32,183 nt of DNA, from assembly GCA_947167935.1 (NCBI GenBank), contig CAMVJU010000021.1, positions 1 through 32,183 of the forward strand, read 5' to 3'. Positions 30,901 to 32,183 of this stretch are shown here, piece after piece. The DNA is from an uncultured Prevotellaceae bacterium (GTDB lineage: Bacteria; Bacteroidota; Bacteroidia; Bacteroidales; Bacteroidaceae). Position 1 is the first letter of the stretch; every line of letters begins with the position of its first letter. The translations under genes and the position numbers were made by a program. The notes under the pieces were generated by a model. The model made no database searches. It saw only the letters and a list, made by a program, of their open reading frames with translations, and had not been told where the DNA came from.

Positions 30901-32183
30901 CGGGTGCAGCTGAATGGCCTTACCCTCGATGAGCTTCGGCTGGAAGGCCTGAATGCCCAGACGGTGCAGCGTAGGAGCACGGTTGAGGAGCACGGGATGG
31001 CCCTTCATCACATTCTCAAGGATATCCCAGATGACGGGCTCGCGGCGGTCGACAATCTTCTTGGCCGACTTCACGGTCTTGACGATGCCGCGCTCGATGA
31101 GCTTGCGGATAATGAACGGCTTGTAGAGCTCGGCAGCCATCAGCGTGGGCAGACCGCACTCGCCCATCTTCAGCTCAGGGCCTACGACGATAACGGAACG
31201 TGCGGAGTAGTCGACACGCTTACCGAGCAGGTTCTGACGGAAGCGGCCTTGCTTGCCCTTCAGCGAGTCGCTGAGTGACTTCAGCGGACGGTTGCTCTCG
31301 CTCTTCACGGCGCTGGCCTTGCGGCTGTTGTCGAAGAGTGAGTCGACAGCCTCCTGCAGCATACGCTTCTCGTTGCGCAGGATGACCTCGGGAGCATGAA
31401 TCTCCATGAGGCGCTTCAGACGGTTGTTACGGATGATGACACGACGATAGAGGTCGTTCAGGTCGGACGTGGCGAAACGGCCACCGTCCAGGGGAACGAG
31501 GGGACGCAGCTCGGGCGGCGTCACGGGGATGATCTTCATAATCATCCACTCGGGACGGTTGACACCCTTCTCGACGCTGTTGCGGAAAGCCTCGACCACC
31601 TGCAGACGCTTCAAGGCCTCGTTCTTGCGCTGCTGCGACGAGTCGGTGTTGGCACGGTCGCGCAGCTCATAGGAGAGCGAGTCGAGGTCGAGCTTGGTCA
31701 GCAGGTCGTAGATGGCCTCTGCCCCCATCTTGGCCACGAACTTGTTGGGGTCGGTATCGTCGAGATATTCATTGTTCTCGCCGACGACATTATCGATGAT
31801 ATCATTGTACTCCTCCTCAGAGAGCAGGTCGAACATCTGTGAACCCAGGGCGGGGTTGCCCTCGCCGTCCTTACGGTTGGCCATGGCACCCGGCTGGATG
31901 ACCACGTAGCGCTCGTAGTAGATGACGGAGTCGAGCTTCTTGGTCGGCATGCCGAGCAGGTAACCGATCTTGTTGGGCAGCGAACGGAAGTACCAGATGT
32001 GGGCTACGGGAACGACCAGCTCGATGTGACCGGCACGCTCACGACGCACCTTCTTCTCGGTCACCTCGACGCCGCAACGATCGCAGACGATGCCCTTGTA
32101 ACGGATGCGCTTGTACTTGCCGCAGGCGCACTCATAGTCCTTCGTAGGACCGAAGATGCGCTCGCAGAACAGACCGTCGCGCT
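27997..32183 (-). CDS. rpoC: DNA-directed RNA polymerase subunit beta', 5'-truncated at window edge
   Basis: About 1,394 residues are visible. The frame runs past the right edge; the GTG at 32064 is internal and only some tens of N-terminal residues are missing. Near the edge is the zinc-binding region (CACGKYK ... VCDRCG), and at 30862-30882 the catalytic NADFDGD motif whose aspartates hold the active-site magnesium. Other landmarks are [46 protein letters not shown] and [10 protein letters not shown]. The sequence is typical of Bacteroidota. rpoB is expected just outside to the right. The gene has no repeat insertions, in contrast to the cobalamin genes next to it. Confidence 0.98.
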   Translation of the reverse strand, partial: RDGLFCERIFGPTKDYECACGKYKRIRYKGIVCDRCGVEVTEKKVRRERAGHIELVVPVAHIWYFRSLPNKIGYLLGMPTKKLDSVIYYERYVVIQPGAMANRKDGEGNPALGSQMFDLLSEEEYNDIIDNVVGENNEYLDDTDPNKFVAKMGAEAIYDLLTKLDLDSLSYELRDRANTDSSQQRKNEALKRLQVVEAFRNSVEKGVNRPEWMIMKIIPVTPPELRPLVPLDGGRFATSDLNDLYRRVIIRNNRLKRLMEIHAPEVILRNEKRMLQEAVDSLFDNSRKASAVKSESNRPLKSLSDSLKGKQGRFRQNLLGKRVDYSARSVIVVGPELKMGECGLPTLMAAELYKPFIIRKLIERGIVKTVKSAKKIVDRREPVIWDILENVMKGHPVLLNRAPTLHRLGIQAFQPKLIEGKAIQLHPLACTAFNADFDGDQMAVHLPLSNEAILEAQLLMLQSHNILNPANGAPITVPSQDMVLGLYYITKIRPGAKGEGLSFYGPEEAIIAHNEGKCDLHAQVKVIVDDIVDGHKVRHQVETSVGRVIVNGIIPSEVGYVNKVISKKSLRDIIADVIKNVGFAEACAFLDGIKNLGYRMAYLAGLSFNLDDIIIPKEKAELIAKGNDEVQQITDNYNMGFITDNERYNQVIDTWTHVNNDIGNILMKEMTEADQGFNAVFMMLDSGARGSKDQIKQLSGIRGLMAKPQKAGAEGHQIIENPILSNFKEGMSVLEYFISTHGARKGLADTAMKTADAGYLTRRLVDVSHDVIITEEDCGTLRGLVCTALKSGDEVISSLAERILGRVSVHDVINPKTGEVIVPAGEEITEALAEQIEAAEIESVEIRSVLTCESKKGVCRKCYGRNLATRRMVQKGEAVGVIAAQAIGEPGTQLTLRTFHAGGVAANAAANATIVAKYEQARLEFEEVRTVPFDEDGRECEMVVSRLGELRFVDPNTKIVLSTVNVPYGASLYYKTGDVVKKGVKIAQWDPFNAVIVTEYAGTLKFNDVIEGNTFRAETDETTGLTEKIVIESKDRSRVPTCDILDANGDKIGTYNFPVGGHVVVEDGQTVKTGETLVKIPRAAAKGGDITAGLPRVTELFEARNPSNPAVVSEIDGEVTMGKVKRGNREIIVTSKSGDQRKYLVSLSKQILVQEHDAVRAGTPLSDGAITPSDILAIKGPTAVQEYIVNEVQDVYRLQGIKINDKHFEIIVRQMMRKVMINDPGDTAFLEQEIVDKLDFAEENDRIWGKKVVTDAGDSTELKAGQIVTARRLRDENTSLKRRDLKVVQVRDAVPATSTQILQGITRAALQTKSFMSAASFQETTKVLNEAAIRGKVDTLEGMKENVICGHLIPAGTGLREFDKLIVGSKEEYERMQANRKNVLDFVQDSVIDE

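Overview
The window looks like a chromosomal segment from a Bacteroidota bacterium, most likely of the Prevotella group. This rests on Bacteroidetes-type -7 promoter boxes (TAnnTTTG), a BspA-like leucine-rich-repeat protein and a CotH-like protein with type IX secretion-like C-terminal tails, a lipoprotein with the Bacteroidetes surface-export signal (Cys-Ser-Asp run), and the rpoC sequence. The genus is an inference; no database was searched.

Layout: (1) 1-3000, the 3' part of a secreted BspA-like protein. (2) 3001-3696, a 696-bp intergenic region full of inverted and tandem repeats. (3) 3697-5721, a secreted CotH-like protein. (4) 5781-7944, a cobalamin-type ABC importer pair (binding lipoprotein and permease) with no ATPase beside it. 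(5) 14226 down to 7948, a minus-strand operon of four fusion proteins, cbiHC-cbiET-cbiGF-cbiJD, for corrin-ring synthesis. (6) 14287-16734, plus-strand cobU-cobT-cobS for nucleotide-loop assembly. (7) 20538 down to 16711, minus-strand cbiA-cbiP-cbiB for amidation and aminopropanol attachment. (8) about 20595-27779, a plus-strand operon headed by a cobalamin riboswitch: TonB receptor, CbiK-like lipoprotein, second TonB receptor, PduO-type adenosyltransferase, cobD. (9) 27751-27912, a degenerate piece of a second cotH gene. (10) 27997 to the right edge, rpoC on the minus strand, missing its N-terminus.

Together the genes form a nearly complete anaerobic B12 pathway plus corrinoid uptake. Not seen in the window are cbiL, a cytoplasmic cobaltochelatase, an ABC ATPase (btuD), a cobalt transporter and an alpha-ribazole phosphatase. 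The only riboswitch visible is in front of the uptake and salvage operon.

Three observations stand out. First, the cobalamin genes carry about fifteen short repeats of several unrelated families (GTGAGAG tandems, CCCCTCC/GGAGGGG hairpins, a 22-nt triplet, twin palindromes), nearly all inside reading frames and adding 10-35 codons without breaking them. Second, the CbiK-family chelatase keeps its catalytic histidines but is built as a probable surface lipoprotein between two TonB receptors under B12 riboswitch control. Third, the whole cobalamin block is flanked by directly repeated cotH sequences, which suggests an acquired or excisable island between cotH and rpoC.
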